A DNA stretch of 64,000 nucleotides, from positions 862,218 through 926,217 of the forward strand of contig NZ_KE150242.1 of NCBI RefSeq assembly GCF_000411115.1, in the 5' to 3' direction. The DNA is from Capnocytophaga granulosa ATCC 51502 (GTDB lineage: Bacteria > Bacteroidota > Bacteroidia > Flavobacteriales > Flavobacteriaceae). The position numbers and the translations under genes are program-made. Below the pieces are notes generated by a model. It saw nothing but the letters and a program-made list of their open reading frames with translations, searched no databases and was not told where the DNA came from. Below are positions 47,085 through 55,117 of this stretch, one piece after another (the stretch's first letter is position 1; each line of letters begins with the position of its first letter).

Positions 47085-47197
47085 CAATTGTTAATTGTTT
47101 ATTCCCTAAATCCCAAAAATTAAGGAACTACCAAATGATTAATTAACAATTTGACTCATCAACTTATTAATAATTAACCATTAACAATTAACAATTG
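47085..47197. repeat. TTAATTG heptamers forming an inverted repeat
   Basis: CAATTGTTAATTGTT (47085-47099) is exactly reversed at 47183-47197, enclosing 83 nt of AT-rich sequence between pdxA and the transporter gene. The same TTGTCAATTGTTAATTGTT string recurs near 50531. Confidence 0.7.
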
Positions 47198-47202
47198 TAT
47201 TT

Positions 47203-48879
47203 ATGGACTGGTTTTATAACTTAATGACCAACCATGAGAGTGTGGCCTATACGGTGATCATCTATAGTATTGTCATTGCCGCAGGGGTAGCGCTGGGAAA
47301 AGTCCGCATCGGGGGGATTTCCTTCGGTATTGCTTGTGTGCTTTTCACAGGTATTGCGGCCTCTCATTTTGGCTTCACTATCAATGGTGAAGTACAACAT
47401 TTTATAAAGGAATTCGGACTGATCCTATTTGTCTATACAATAGGACTACAAGTAGGCCCTGGTTTCTTTGCCTCCTTCCAGCGGGAAGGGATTAAGTTCA
47501 ACGCCTTGGCAGTATTGGCCGTATCGCTATGTATGCTCACAGTGATTGCCATTCACTATCTCACAGGAATTGACATGCCTACTATGGTAGGGATCATGTC
47601 CGGGGCTGTTACCAACACCCCTGGACTGGGAGCCGCTCAGGCTACACTAAGCGATTTAGGCGCTACTGTATCCGACTCGGTACTCTCCACTGGCTATGCG
47701 GTAGCTTATCCCTTTGGGGTATTGGGGATTATTCTTGCGATGCTCGGCATGAAAGCCTTCGCCAAGATTAATATAGAAGCCGAAAAGCGACTACACAGTT
47801 TCCGCCATCGTGGAGAGCATTCCACCATTGTACGAGTAGCCTTTGAGCTAGAAAACCCGGCTCTTTTTGGCAAAAAACTCAGTGCCATTCACAAGACTTT
47901 AGACTTCAACTTTATCTGCTCTCGTATCTTCAAAAAAGGAGAAGTGATTTTGGCCAATGACCATATCACCTTGGACAAAGGGGACATCATTCTTTTTGTC
48001 GTAGATAAGCAATATAGCGAAAAACTCAGCAACCTCATCGGAGCATCCGTTAAGACCGAAGAATACTTCCCTGAGGATACTAAGAATAAAAAACTCATCT
48101 CTCGTCGTATCAATGTAACCCAAAAAGAGGCTTACACTAAGAAACTATCCGAAATGAATATATACGAACGTTTTGGAGTTACAGTTACTCGTGTGTATAG
48201 AGCAGGGATGGAGTTTGTTGCCTCTCCTGATACCAAGTTACAATTTGGTGATACCATTACTGTCGTAGGTAGCGAAGAGCAACTAAAGATTGCTACCAAA
48301 GAATTTGGTAACTCCAAGAAACGCCTAAGCACTCCTCATATAGCCGAACTCTTCTTAGGGATCACCTTAGGGGTCTTAGTCGGCAGTATTCCTTTCCATA
48401 TCCCAGGAGTACCTGTCCCTGTGAAATTAGGGTTGGCAGGCGGGCCGCTGATCGTGGCTATTCTCATCAGCCGTTATGGCGGACGCCTTTCGGTTACTCA
48501 CTATGTGTCCCAGAGTGCCAACCTGATGATTCGTGAAATAGGAATCGTCCTCTTCTTGGCCAGTGTAGGCTTAGATGCAGGTAAGAGCTTTATCAGTACC
48601 CTTACCGAGGGCGATGGCTTCTTCTGGATGGGACTAGGTGCTATTATCACCTTAGTACCGCTCGTGGTTACCGCTTGGCTCTCTCGCTGGAGGGGTAAGC
48701 TCAACTACTTAGAGACTTGTGGGCTTTTGGCAGGTGCCTCCACCGACCCTCCTGCTTTGGCTTTTGCCAACGACATGACAGGCTCTGATGTACCTGCGCT
48801 CACCTACGCCAGTATATATCCACTTACTACCTTTATGCGTATTATGGTCGCCCAGCTGCTCATTGTTTTCTTCACATAA
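47203..48879 (+). CDS. AspT/YidE/YbjL-family transporter with two TrkA-C domains
   Basis: A 558-residue membrane protein with five helices at each end (about 15-185 and 390-558) around two RCK/TrkA-C domains (about 205-370). Each membrane half carries the AspT duplication motif ('GLQVGPGF' and 'GLDAGKSF'; 'GVMSGAVTNTPGLGAA' type loops). AspT exchanges aspartate for alanine; the substrate of YidE-type members is not established. It is a single gene between repeats upstream and hairpins downstream. Confidence 0.88.
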   Translation: MDWFYNLMTNHESVAYTVIIYSIVIAAGVALGKVRIGGISFGIACVLFTGIAASHFGFTINGEVQHFIKEFGLILFVYTIGLQVGPGFFASFQREGIKFNALAVLAVSLCMLTVIAIHYLTGIDMPTMVGIMSGAVTNTPGLGAAQATLSDLGATVSDSVLSTGYAVAYPFGVLGIILAMLGMKAFAKINIEAEKRLHSFRHRGEHSTIVRVAFELENPALFGKKLSAIHKTLDFNFICSRIFKKGEVILANDHITLDKGDIILFVVDKQYSEKLSNLIGASVKTEEYFPEDTKNKKLISRRINVTQKEAYTKKLSEMNIYERFGVTVTRVYRAGMEFVASPDTKLQFGDTITVVGSEEQLKIATKEFGNSKKRLSTPHIAELFLGITLGVLVGSIPFHIPGVPVPVKLGLAGGPLIVAILISRYGGRLSVTHYVSQSANLMIREIGIVLFLASVGLDAGKSFISTLTEGDGFFWMGLGAIITLVPLVVTAWLSRWRGKLNYLETCGLLAGASTDPPALAFANDMTGSDVPALTYASIYPLTTFMRIMVAQLLIVFFT

Positions 48880-48883
48880 AAAA

Positions 48884-48901
48884 GACGCAATAAATTGCGC
48901 C
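48884..48901. terminator. Small hairpin after the transporter gene
   Basis: GACGCAA pairs with TTGCGCC around TAAA with one G-U pair, 4 nt after the transporter stop; on the minus strand a T run follows. Confidence 0.6.
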
Positions 48902-48913
48902 TCTACCTATAAA

Positions 48914-48949
48914 AATACTCCCTACTACTTAGAGCAGATAGGGAGTATT
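48914..48949 (-). terminator. Terminator hairpin overlapping the methyltransferase stop
   Basis: AATACTCCCTA (48914-48924) and TAGGGAGTATT (48939-48949) form an 11-bp stem; on the minus strand it is followed by TTTTT. The right arm and loop lie inside the last codons of the methyltransferase gene (stop 48925-48927). Confidence 0.75.
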
Positions 48950-49686
48950 TCATTTTTTACCAATCTGTATTTTTCTATTTCCTCGGCAGTGGCGACCTCC
49001 GTGCAGGGCAAGGGCAATACCGAAAAGCCTATACTTCGCAATTTGTCAAAGTAATCCATACCATAGATCCGCACATGGTCATATTGTCCAAAAATACGCG
49101 CCCGCTCCTTGGGGTCGGTAATAGAATCATCGGCAAAGGTCTCTGCCCGCTCTATCTCTTGGGGTACTTGGAAGATCCCCCAACCGCCTTTCTTGAGCAC
49201 TCGGTAGAGCTCTCGCATGGCCTGCGTATCATCGGGGATATGCTCTAAGACATGGTTGCAGAGAACCACATCAAACTGCTCATTCTCAAACGGTAAGGCA
49301 CAGATATCCGCTTTCACATCAGCCAAGGGCGAATATAGGTCGGAGGTGATATACTCCAAATTGGCCTGCTGCCTAAACCGCTTATAAAAAGCCTGTTCTG
49401 GGGCGATATGCAACACCCTCAGTGGTGCAGAAAAGAAATCTGTTTTCCGCTTGAGATACAGCCACAACAACCTATGTCGCTCCAGCGAAAGCGTAGAGGG
49501 TGAGAGTACCCCCTCACGCACCTTGCCATAGCCATAGGGCAGAAAAGTGCGGAAGCTACGCCCATCTATCGGATCCGTATAGCGATCACCCTTGTAATAA
49601 AACGCCAAGAGTGGCCGCACCCAATAGCTGGCACGAATAAGCCAAGGGCGTGGAATTGTATTGAGTATCGTCTTAATCAGCCGCAT
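48925..49686 (-). CDS. SAM-dependent methyltransferase, class I
   Basis: A 253-residue protein. The Rossmann SAM-binding core begins near residue 80 ('VLHIAPEQAFYKRF'), with acidic ribose-binding positions ('YITSDLYSPLADV') and post-motif 'FDVVLCNHVLEHIPDD' typical of Methyltransf_11. The N-terminal region is helical and basic, so a lipid or membrane-associated substrate is possible. Its start overlaps the map stop by one base. Substrate unknown. Confidence 0.82.
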   Translation of the reverse strand: MRLIKTILNTIPRPWLIRASYWVRPLLAFYYKGDRYTDPIDGRSFRTFLPYGYGKVREGVLSPSTLSLERHRLLWLYLKRKTDFFSAPLRVLHIAPEQAFYKRFRQQANLEYITSDLYSPLADVKADICALPFENEQFDVVLCNHVLEHIPDDTQAMRELYRVLKKGGWGIFQVPQEIERAETFADDSITDPKERARIFGQYDHVRIYGMDYFDKLRSIGFSVLPLPCTEVATAEEIEKYRLVKNEILPICSK

Positions 49687-50492
49687 TATTTATACAAAAA
49701 TTCGTCCTCCTCATGGCTCTGGATACCCAGCGCCTCATAGATATACTTGAAAGTAGAAAGCAACTTAGGCTTGCCCTCTACCAGTGCTACATCATGCTCA
49801 AAGTGTGCCGATGGCTTACCATCGCGGGTGAGAATCGTCCAGCCATCACGCAATTGGTTGATGTTCTTAGTCCCCATATTGATCATCGGTTCTATAGCTA
49901 CCACCATACCCTCAACAAACTTCTTTCCGCGACCTCGCTTGCCATAGTTAGGCATTTCAGGGTCTTCGTGCATTTTGGTTCCTACCCCATGCCCTACCAG
50001 CTCACGTACTACTCCATAGCCATGCTTTTCGCAATAGGTCTGTATGGCATAGCCTACATCCTCTACCCTATTGCCGAGCTTAAACTCACGAATACCCATA
50101 TAGAGCGATTCCTTGGTTACCTTTAGCAGTTGTGCCACCTCAGCGCTTACCTCCCCTACAGGGAACGTATAAGCATGGTCACCATAGTAACCATTCTTCA
50201 GTGCCCCACAGTCTATGGAGATAATATCCCCTTCCTTCAAAGGCTTGTTGTTAGGAATCCCATGTACTACCTGAGCATTGGGACTCACACAGAGTGTATT
50301 AGGAAAATCATATAAGCCCAAAAAACCAGGCTTAGCCCCCTGAGAGCGGATATAATCCTCTGCCAATTTGTCTAAATATAAGGTAGTTACACCAGGTTTT
50401 ATTTCCTTGGCCAACATGCCTAAGGTGCGAGAGACCACCTGGGCACTCTCGTACATAATCTCTATTTGTTCTCTTGTTTTTATCTTGATCAT
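49686..50492 (-). CDS. map: Methionine aminopeptidase, type I
   Basis: A 268-residue enzyme removing N-terminal Met. The five metal ligands are visible in 'IDCGALKNGYYGDHA' (two Asp), 'GHGVGTKMHEDP' (His), 'AIEPMINMG' (Glu) and 'EHDVALVEG' (Glu). The ATG at 50492 is preferred over the frame start at 50537, as the -7 box (50514-50521) lies between. The methyltransferase start overlaps its stop (TAATG). Confidence 0.95.
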   Translation of the reverse strand: MIKIKTREQIEIMYESAQVVSRTLGMLAKEIKPGVTTLYLDKLAEDYIRSQGAKPGFLGLYDFPNTLCVSPNAQVVHGIPNNKPLKEGDIISIDCGALKNGYYGDHAYTFPVGEVSAEVAQLLKVTKESLYMGIREFKLGNRVEDVGYAIQTYCEKHGYGVVRELVGHGVGTKMHEDPEMPNYGKRGRGKKFVEGMVVAIEPMINMGTKNINQLRDGWTILTRDGKPSAHFEHDVALVEGKPKLLSTFKYIYEALGIQSHEEDEFLYK

Positions 50493-50513
50493 GGATTGAA
50501 CTTTACAAACGTG

Positions 50514-50521
50514 CAAAAGTA
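50514..50521 (-). promoter_or_regulatory. -7 box of map
   Basis: TACTTTTG on the minus strand matches TAnnTTTG, 22 nt before the ATG at 50492. Confidence 0.55.
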
Positions 50522-50595
50522 CGAAATTAATTGTCAATTGTTAATTGTTAATTGTTAATTAACTCATTCTTCGCAAAATCAATTACACTATTTAA

Positions 50596-50815
50596 CGTGA
50601 GTTCGACGTAAATTATATTTTTCTCCCACAGATTCCACGGATTTTCACGGAGAGAATGATACAACAACTAAGTATAACTCCTTAATTTCCACGGATAAAT
50701 AAGGCCTTTGGCCTTATAAAAATCTGTGTAAATCGCAACAGCACAATTACACAAACATAGAAAATCTGTGAAATCCGTGAAAATCTGTGGGAGCTTTCGT
50801 TATATCGAACTCACG
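50596..50815 (+). repeat. MITE-like repeat, copy B
   Basis: A 220-bp element with inverted ends CGTGAGTTCGA and TCGAACTCACG, near-identical to the reverse complement of copy A. TATTTAA is directly repeated on both sides (50589-50595 and 50817-50823). Internal CTCCCACAGATT arms and a central AAGGCC-TTT-GGCCTT hairpin are preserved. No coding capacity. Confidence 0.85.
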
Positions 50816-51013
50816 TTATTTAAGTTTCGCAAGTCGTTTTTAGGCTATTTGTGATTATATAGTCAAACAGAAATGGTTTGCGAAAAATTAGCATGAGCAG
50901 GTGTAGGGGCTAATGGCAATTAGCCCTTGAAAGAGAACGAATTAGGAATGAATCCCTTGCCTTATTTATTCGTATTTTATTCGCATTCTAAATATGATTG
51001 ACTATAAATGATT

Positions 51014-51088
51014 CGAATCAATAGTTAAAATATTATTTACTAACTTTCAACGAATTAGATTATACAGATATTTTCAACTATTGATTCG
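51014..51088. promoter_or_regulatory. Inverted repeat upstream of the TonB receptor gene
   Basis: CGAATCAATAGTT (51014-51026) and its exact complement (51076-51088) are separated by 49 nt. The left arm overlaps a GATTCGAATC palindrome. Located about 110 nt before the -7 box, it could be an operator or a remnant repeat; no known Fur or heme motif is matched. Confidence 0.45.
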
Positions 51089-51198
51089 CATAAATAACTA
51101 ATAATCAAACACTTGTAAAACTTAAACAAAGAATTTACAAGTTCTACAGAACCCAGAAAAATTAACTTTTATATAACTAAAAAAACATAGAAATGTAC

Positions 51199-51206
51199 TA
51201 TTTTTG
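51199..51206 (+). promoter_or_regulatory. -7 box of the TonB receptor gene
   Basis: TATTTTTG followed by CACCCCCGAAA, the same context as in front of accB. 48 nt before the ATG. No TTG box at the expected distance. Confidence 0.55.
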
Positions 51207-51254
51207 CACCCCCGAAATTATTATTTTGAATTAGTTTAAATAATCATTGTTTAT

Positions 51255-53753
51255 ATGCGTAAATATCTATTATTCTGGGGAGTATTCCTCTGCATAATCC
51301 CCTCGTTACTCGCCCAAGAGGCGATCTCAGTACGCGGACGTGTTACCGACACACAAGGCCAGCCCCTCTTAGGGGTAAGTGTCATCTTAGAAGGCACCAC
51401 CAAAGGGGCGTCTACCAATGAAAAAGGCTTCTATGAAGTCCATCATGTCCCTGTAGGAAAACAGACCTTTGTCTTTAGCTCCATGGGCTACCAAACGGTA
51501 AAGCAAGACTTTGACGTCGCTCCTAACCTATCGGGCACCCATACCCACTTGGATATTACCCTCCAGGAAGAAGCCCAACAGCTCCAAGAAGTAGAGATCA
51601 TTGGTCGCCGAGAAAGTTCCTACAAGAACACCACTTCTTTCTCTGGTACCAAGACGGCCACTGCAATCCGCGACATTCCCCAAACCATCAACTATGTAAC
51701 CAAAGAGGTGATCCTTGACCAAGGTGCCTCCACAGTGAATGATGTGGTAAAGAATGTCAGCGGGGTAAGCCAATACACCACCTATAACGACTTTAGTATC
51801 CGTGGTTTCCGCACCACAGGGAACCGCAATTCAGGCAACCTGCTCAATGGAATGCGTGCCCAAACCAGCCTTTGGTCGGCCTCTTCCTTAGCCAATATAG
51901 AGCGTGTGGAAGTCATCAAAGGCCCTGCCGCTGCCCTCTTTGGCAATGCTGCCCCTGGAGGTATCATCAACCGAGTGACCAAGAAACCGCTCTTGGAGCG
52001 CCAACATTCCGTTTCTGTAAATACTGGTAGCTGGGGTACACTCAAGAGCTACGGCGACTTCACTGGCCCCTTGAACGAAAGCAAAAGCCTGCTCTACCGC
52101 CTGAACCTCGGTTATGAAACCACCGATGGGTATCGCGACCTACAAGGGCGTAACACCCTCACCATTGCCCCCTCTTTCTCCTTTATTCCCAATGAGAAAA
52201 CCCGCTTCAATGTAGATATAACTTACTATCGCTTAGACGGTAAGGTAGACCGCGGACAAACTATCTTTGGCGATGCCGACCTCTACTCGGTGCCTATCAC
52301 CCGCTCGCTCAGTGCAACCAATGATTTCCTAAGAGAAACCCAAGTGAATGTCACCTTAGGGCTTACTCACAAGATCACTGAAGACCTTTCCTTCAATAGT
52401 ACCTACCTGAACTCCTCCTATAGCGAAGACCTCAGAGAGCATAACCAAGCCAATAGCTACTATATGCAACAAGGGAACAAAGCCAACACAGGTGACCAAA
52501 GCAAAATCCTGATGCAGGCACTGCTAAGACAACGTACTTTCCGCAACAATAGCTTTAATAACTACTTCAACTACAACTTTACCACAGGCCCCGTAAAACA
52601 CACTCTTTTGGTAGGTTATGACTACTTCCAAGTAGAACAACTTCCTGGTGCCTCCCAACTGACCGCAGGAGGCTATTTGCTTAAAAATGGAAAGACTACC
52701 ACCACCTTTGATCCTGCCAAACTCAATACCTATGTAGTGGATGCCAACAACAAACCGCTTACCAATGTGGCTGTATTTGACCTAAACAATCCCACCGCTG
52801 GTAACGCCATGAAAGAGACCAACAAATATATCTTTACCGCTGGTAATACCAAACCCACCCTACAGACCTCTCATGGGATTTATCTACAAGAACAATTGGA
52901 ATTCAGTATCGTAAAAGTGCTCCTAGGCCTTCGTAAAGAGTTCTTCCAAGACTTCCTCAACTATAAACAAAAGAATGAGGAAACCATAAAACAGCAAGCC
53001 CTTATACCTCGTGTAGGTCTGGTCATTACCGCTACGGATAACATCAACTTCTACTCCACTTGGATGAAAGGCTTCGAGCCACAGAGTGCTGATAACCAGT
53101 CCGATCCTGACCGCTATGGAGGCCCCTTCGACCCTGTCTATAGCGAGCTCTTCGAAACTGGGCTTAAGACGGATTGGTTCAACAGGCGTCTGAGTGCTAC
53201 CGCCTCCGTCTTCAAGATTATCCAGCAGAACACCCTCTACCCTGCTTCCCCTGCGGTGCCTGGTAAGCCTGACTACAAAATGCAAATTGGTGAGGAGGAG
53301 TCCAACGGATTCGAGTTTGACCTAGCAGGAGAAATCGCCCCTAACTGGAGTATCTTGGCCAGCTACGCTTATATAGATGCCCGTATCACCAAGACCGCTC
53401 AAAACAATGAAAAAGACTTTGGCATGCAGCGCCCCTCTACCCCTCGCCATTCGGGGAATATCTGGACAAAGTACATCATCACCGAAGGCCCTCTCAAGCA
53501 CTTAGGCCTGGGGGCTGGGTACAACTTTGTCACCGAGCGCTACGGACAGGTAGGCCGCCGAGCCAACACCACTGTATACCCTGGTTATGGCCTAGTGAAT
53601 GCAGTACTCTACTACAAGATCAACCAAATACAGCTCCAACTGAACCTAAACAATGTACTGAACAAAACCCATTGGGTAGGCGGCTATGACAAACTACGCT
53701 CCTTCCCTGGTGCCCCCCGCAACATAAATGTGACGGTTTCCTACAAATTTTAA
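51255..53753 (+). CDS. TonB-dependent siderophore-type receptor
   Basis: An 832-residue outer-membrane receptor. A signal peptide (cleavage near L-L-A-Q) is followed by a carboxypeptidase-like beta domain (about 22-105, 'VRGRVTDTQGQPLLGVSV'), a plug (about 135-245, with 'DFSIRGFRTTGNR' and 'VEVIKGPAAALFGNAAPGG' as in FhuE/FpvA-type siderophore receptors), and a 22-strand-type barrel ending in 'INVTVSYKF', whose final Phe is the usual outer-membrane signal. It imports a ferric chelate with TonB/ExbBD. No partner transport genes are adjacent; a strong terminator follows. Confidence 0.92.
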   Translation: MRKYLLFWGVFLCIIPSLLAQEAISVRGRVTDTQGQPLLGVSVILEGTTKGASTNEKGFYEVHHVPVGKQTFVFSSMGYQTVKQDFDVAPNLSGTHTHLDITLQEEAQQLQEVEIIGRRESSYKNTTSFSGTKTATAIRDIPQTINYVTKEVILDQGASTVNDVVKNVSGVSQYTTYNDFSIRGFRTTGNRNSGNLLNGMRAQTSLWSASSLANIERVEVIKGPAAALFGNAAPGGIINRVTKKPLLERQHSVSVNTGSWGTLKSYGDFTGPLNESKSLLYRLNLGYETTDGYRDLQGRNTLTIAPSFSFIPNEKTRFNVDITYYRLDGKVDRGQTIFGDADLYSVPITRSLSATNDFLRETQVNVTLGLTHKITEDLSFNSTYLNSSYSEDLREHNQANSYYMQQGNKANTGDQSKILMQALLRQRTFRNNSFNNYFNYNFTTGPVKHTLLVGYDYFQVEQLPGASQLTAGGYLLKNGKTTTTFDPAKLNTYVVDANNKPLTNVAVFDLNNPTAGNAMKETNKYIFTAGNTKPTLQTSHGIYLQEQLEFSIVKVLLGLRKEFFQDFLNYKQKNEETIKQQALIPRVGLVITATDNINFYSTWMKGFEPQSADNQSDPDRYGGPFDPVYSELFETGLKTDWFNRRLSATASVFKIIQQNTLYPASPAVPGKPDYKMQIGEEESNGFEFDLAGEIAPNWSILASYAYIDARITKTAQNNEKDFGMQRPSTPRHSGNIWTKYIITEGPLKHLGLGAGYNFVTERYGQVGRRANTTVYPGYGLVNAVLYYKINQIQLQLNLNNVLNKTHWVGGYDKLRSFPGAPRNINVTVSYKF

Positions 53754-53760
53754 ACTAAAA

Positions 53761-53788
53761 AACTTGCCCTAAAAAGGCAAGTTTTTTT
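53761..53788 (+). terminator. Terminator of the TonB receptor gene
   Basis: AACTTGCC (53761-53768) pairs with GGCAAGTT (53776-53783), followed by T run to 53788, 7 nt after the stop. Confidence 0.9.
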
Positions 53789-53822
53789 ATTGCGTAATTC
53801 TTACTTCTGAGCAGGTTTTCCC

Positions 53823-53853
53823 TTGACTTTTAAGGGGAAATGTAGTATCTTTG
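53823..53853 (+). promoter_or_regulatory. Promoter of the YhcG-helicase-methyltransferase-ATPase operon
   Basis: TTG (53823-53825), a 20-nt spacer and TATCTTTG (53846-53853). It is 143 nt upstream of the first gene, leaving a long leader with a perfect palindrome. Confidence 0.7.
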
Positions 53854-53919
53854 CAACCTAAAAACAATGAGCTAATGTGATGATGTGATAATTAACAGAA
53901 GATCCAATTAGCGGATTAT

Positions 53920-53946
53920 AATTCATCACCAGACTGGTGATGAATT
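53920..53946. repeat. Perfect 13-bp palindrome in the operon leader
   Basis: AATTCATCACCAG and its exact complement flank a single A (53933). The same palindrome, with 12-bp arms, lies inside the first gene at 54287-54313. Translated on the plus strand it reads I-H-H-Q-T-G-D-E, close to the I-H-H-Q-L-G-D-E of that gene, but it is not in frame with it. Confidence 0.8.
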
Positions 53947-53996
53947 TAATCAAATGATTATCAAGTAATTACAAAAACTTAGGAAATTGACAGACT

Positions 53997-55073
53997 ATGG
54001 AAAACAATTACAAAAATTGGCTTGCTACCATAAAAGACAAAGTACGTACAGCTCAAATAAAAGTAGGAATTGCTGCCAATAAAGAACTTATCTCTTTTTA
54101 TTGGGACTTAGGAAAAAATATCTCAGAAGAACTACAAAGAGAAGAATGGGGCAGCAAAGTAATTGCTAAACTTTCTAAGGATTTGTCTAAAGAATTTCCT
54201 GAGATAAAAGGTTTTTCAGAAACTAACCTTAGGTACATAAAACTGTTCTATGAATATTTTTCCTCACAGTCTATAGAGCAATTTGTAATTCATCACCAGC
54301 TTGGTGATGAATTATCAAAAGATCAATTAAGCGCTGTCAGACAACAATTTACCATTAATTTTGTAGGGCAAATCCCTTGGAGACATATTGTAGAGATTCT
54401 CACAAAAGTCAAAGAATTCAATGAGGTACTTTTCTATGTTAGAAAGACTTTGGAAAACAATTGGAGTCGTGATGTCTTAGCTTTACAAATAAAATCAGGA
54501 CTACATCTTCGGGAAGGAAAAGCTATTACCAATTTCCAAACCACGCTGCCTACTCCTCTTTCCGATTTAGCTCAACAAACCCTCAAAGACCCTTATGTAT
54601 TTGATTTCCTACAACTTTCTGAAAACTTCAATGAGCGTGATATAGAAAACCAAATGCTTACCCATATACAACAATTCCTCTTGGAGTTAGGTAAAGGATT
54701 TGCCTTTGTTGGCCGACAGTATCACCTAAAGGTAGGTAACCGAGACAACTATTTAGACCTGCTTTTTTACCACACCAAGCTCAAATGCTATGTGGTTATT
54801 GAACTGAAAAATACCGCTTTTGAACCCGAATATGCAGGCAAACTCAATTATTACCTATCAGCAGTAGACAGCTACTTAAAAGACCCTACTGACAATCCTT
54901 CCATAGGTATACTCCTATGTCGTAACAAGGATAATATAGAGGTAGAGTTTGCCTTACGAGACATTAGTAAACCCATAGGAGTAAGCCAATTTGAACTTAC
55001 CCGTATCGTCCCCGACGACCTAAAATCATCTCTACCTACTATAACAGAAATAGAACAGAGCCTTGTAAATTAG
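53997..55073 (+). CDS. PDDEXK nuclease, DUF1016/YhcG family
   Basis: A 358-residue protein. The N-terminal DUF1016-N domain (about 10-165) includes 'QIPWRHIVEIL' and 'NNWSRDVLALQI'. The C-terminal nuclease domain (about 195-345) has Asp254 in 'NYLDLLFYH' and E269-L-K271, the PD-(D/E)xK core. YhcG proteins often accompany restriction or defence loci. Residues 97-106 ('VIHHQLGDEL') are encoded by a DNA palindrome that also occurs in the leader. It is first in the operon; 44 nt separate it from the helicase gene. Confidence 0.9.
   Translation: MENNYKNWLATIKDKVRTAQIKVGIAANKELISFYWDLGKNISEELQREEWGSKVIAKLSKDLSKEFPEIKGFSETNLRYIKLFYEYFSSQSIEQFVIHHQLGDELSKDQLSAVRQQFTINFVGQIPWRHIVEILTKVKEFNEVLFYVRKTLENNWSRDVLALQIKSGLHLREGKAITNFQTTLPTPLSDLAQQTLKDPYVFDFLQLSENFNERDIENQMLTHIQQFLLELGKGFAFVGRQYHLKVGNRDNYLDLLFYHTKLKCYVVIELKNTAFEPEYAGKLNYYLSAVDSYLKDPTDNPSIGILLCRNKDNIEVEFALRDISKPIGVSQFELTRIVPDDLKSSLPTITEIEQSLVN
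54287..54313. repeat. Palindrome inside the YhcG gene
   Basis: AATTCATCACCA (54287-54298) and TGGTGATGAATT (54302-54313) flank GCT. It is a second copy of the leader palindrome (53920-53946), translated as part of the protein; both are also near AAGATC/CAATTA strings. Confidence 0.75.
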
Positions 55074-55117
55074 ATAATTAGAAAAATATACAAATTGAAT
55101 AATTAAAAAATAATCTC

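Larger units (their letters stand above)
50493..51254. other. Gene-free 0.76-kb gap between map and the TonB receptor gene
   Basis: It holds the map promoter, TTAATTG heptamers (about 50529-50565), MITE-like copy B (50596-50815), a 13-bp inverted repeat (51014-51026 with 51076-51088), and the TATTTTTG box at 51199-51206. No convincing gene or tRNA was found in the remaining AT-rich sequence. Confidence 0.8.

Noticed and set aside
51005..51030. GATTCGAATC as a tRNA T-loop
   Set aside because: No acceptor, D-arm or anticodon partners and no CCA; it is part of an inverted repeat.
50816..51254. Cobalamin or other riboswitch ahead of the TonB receptor gene
   Set aside because: No B12-box or other conserved riboswitch core was recognised in this AT-rich stretch.
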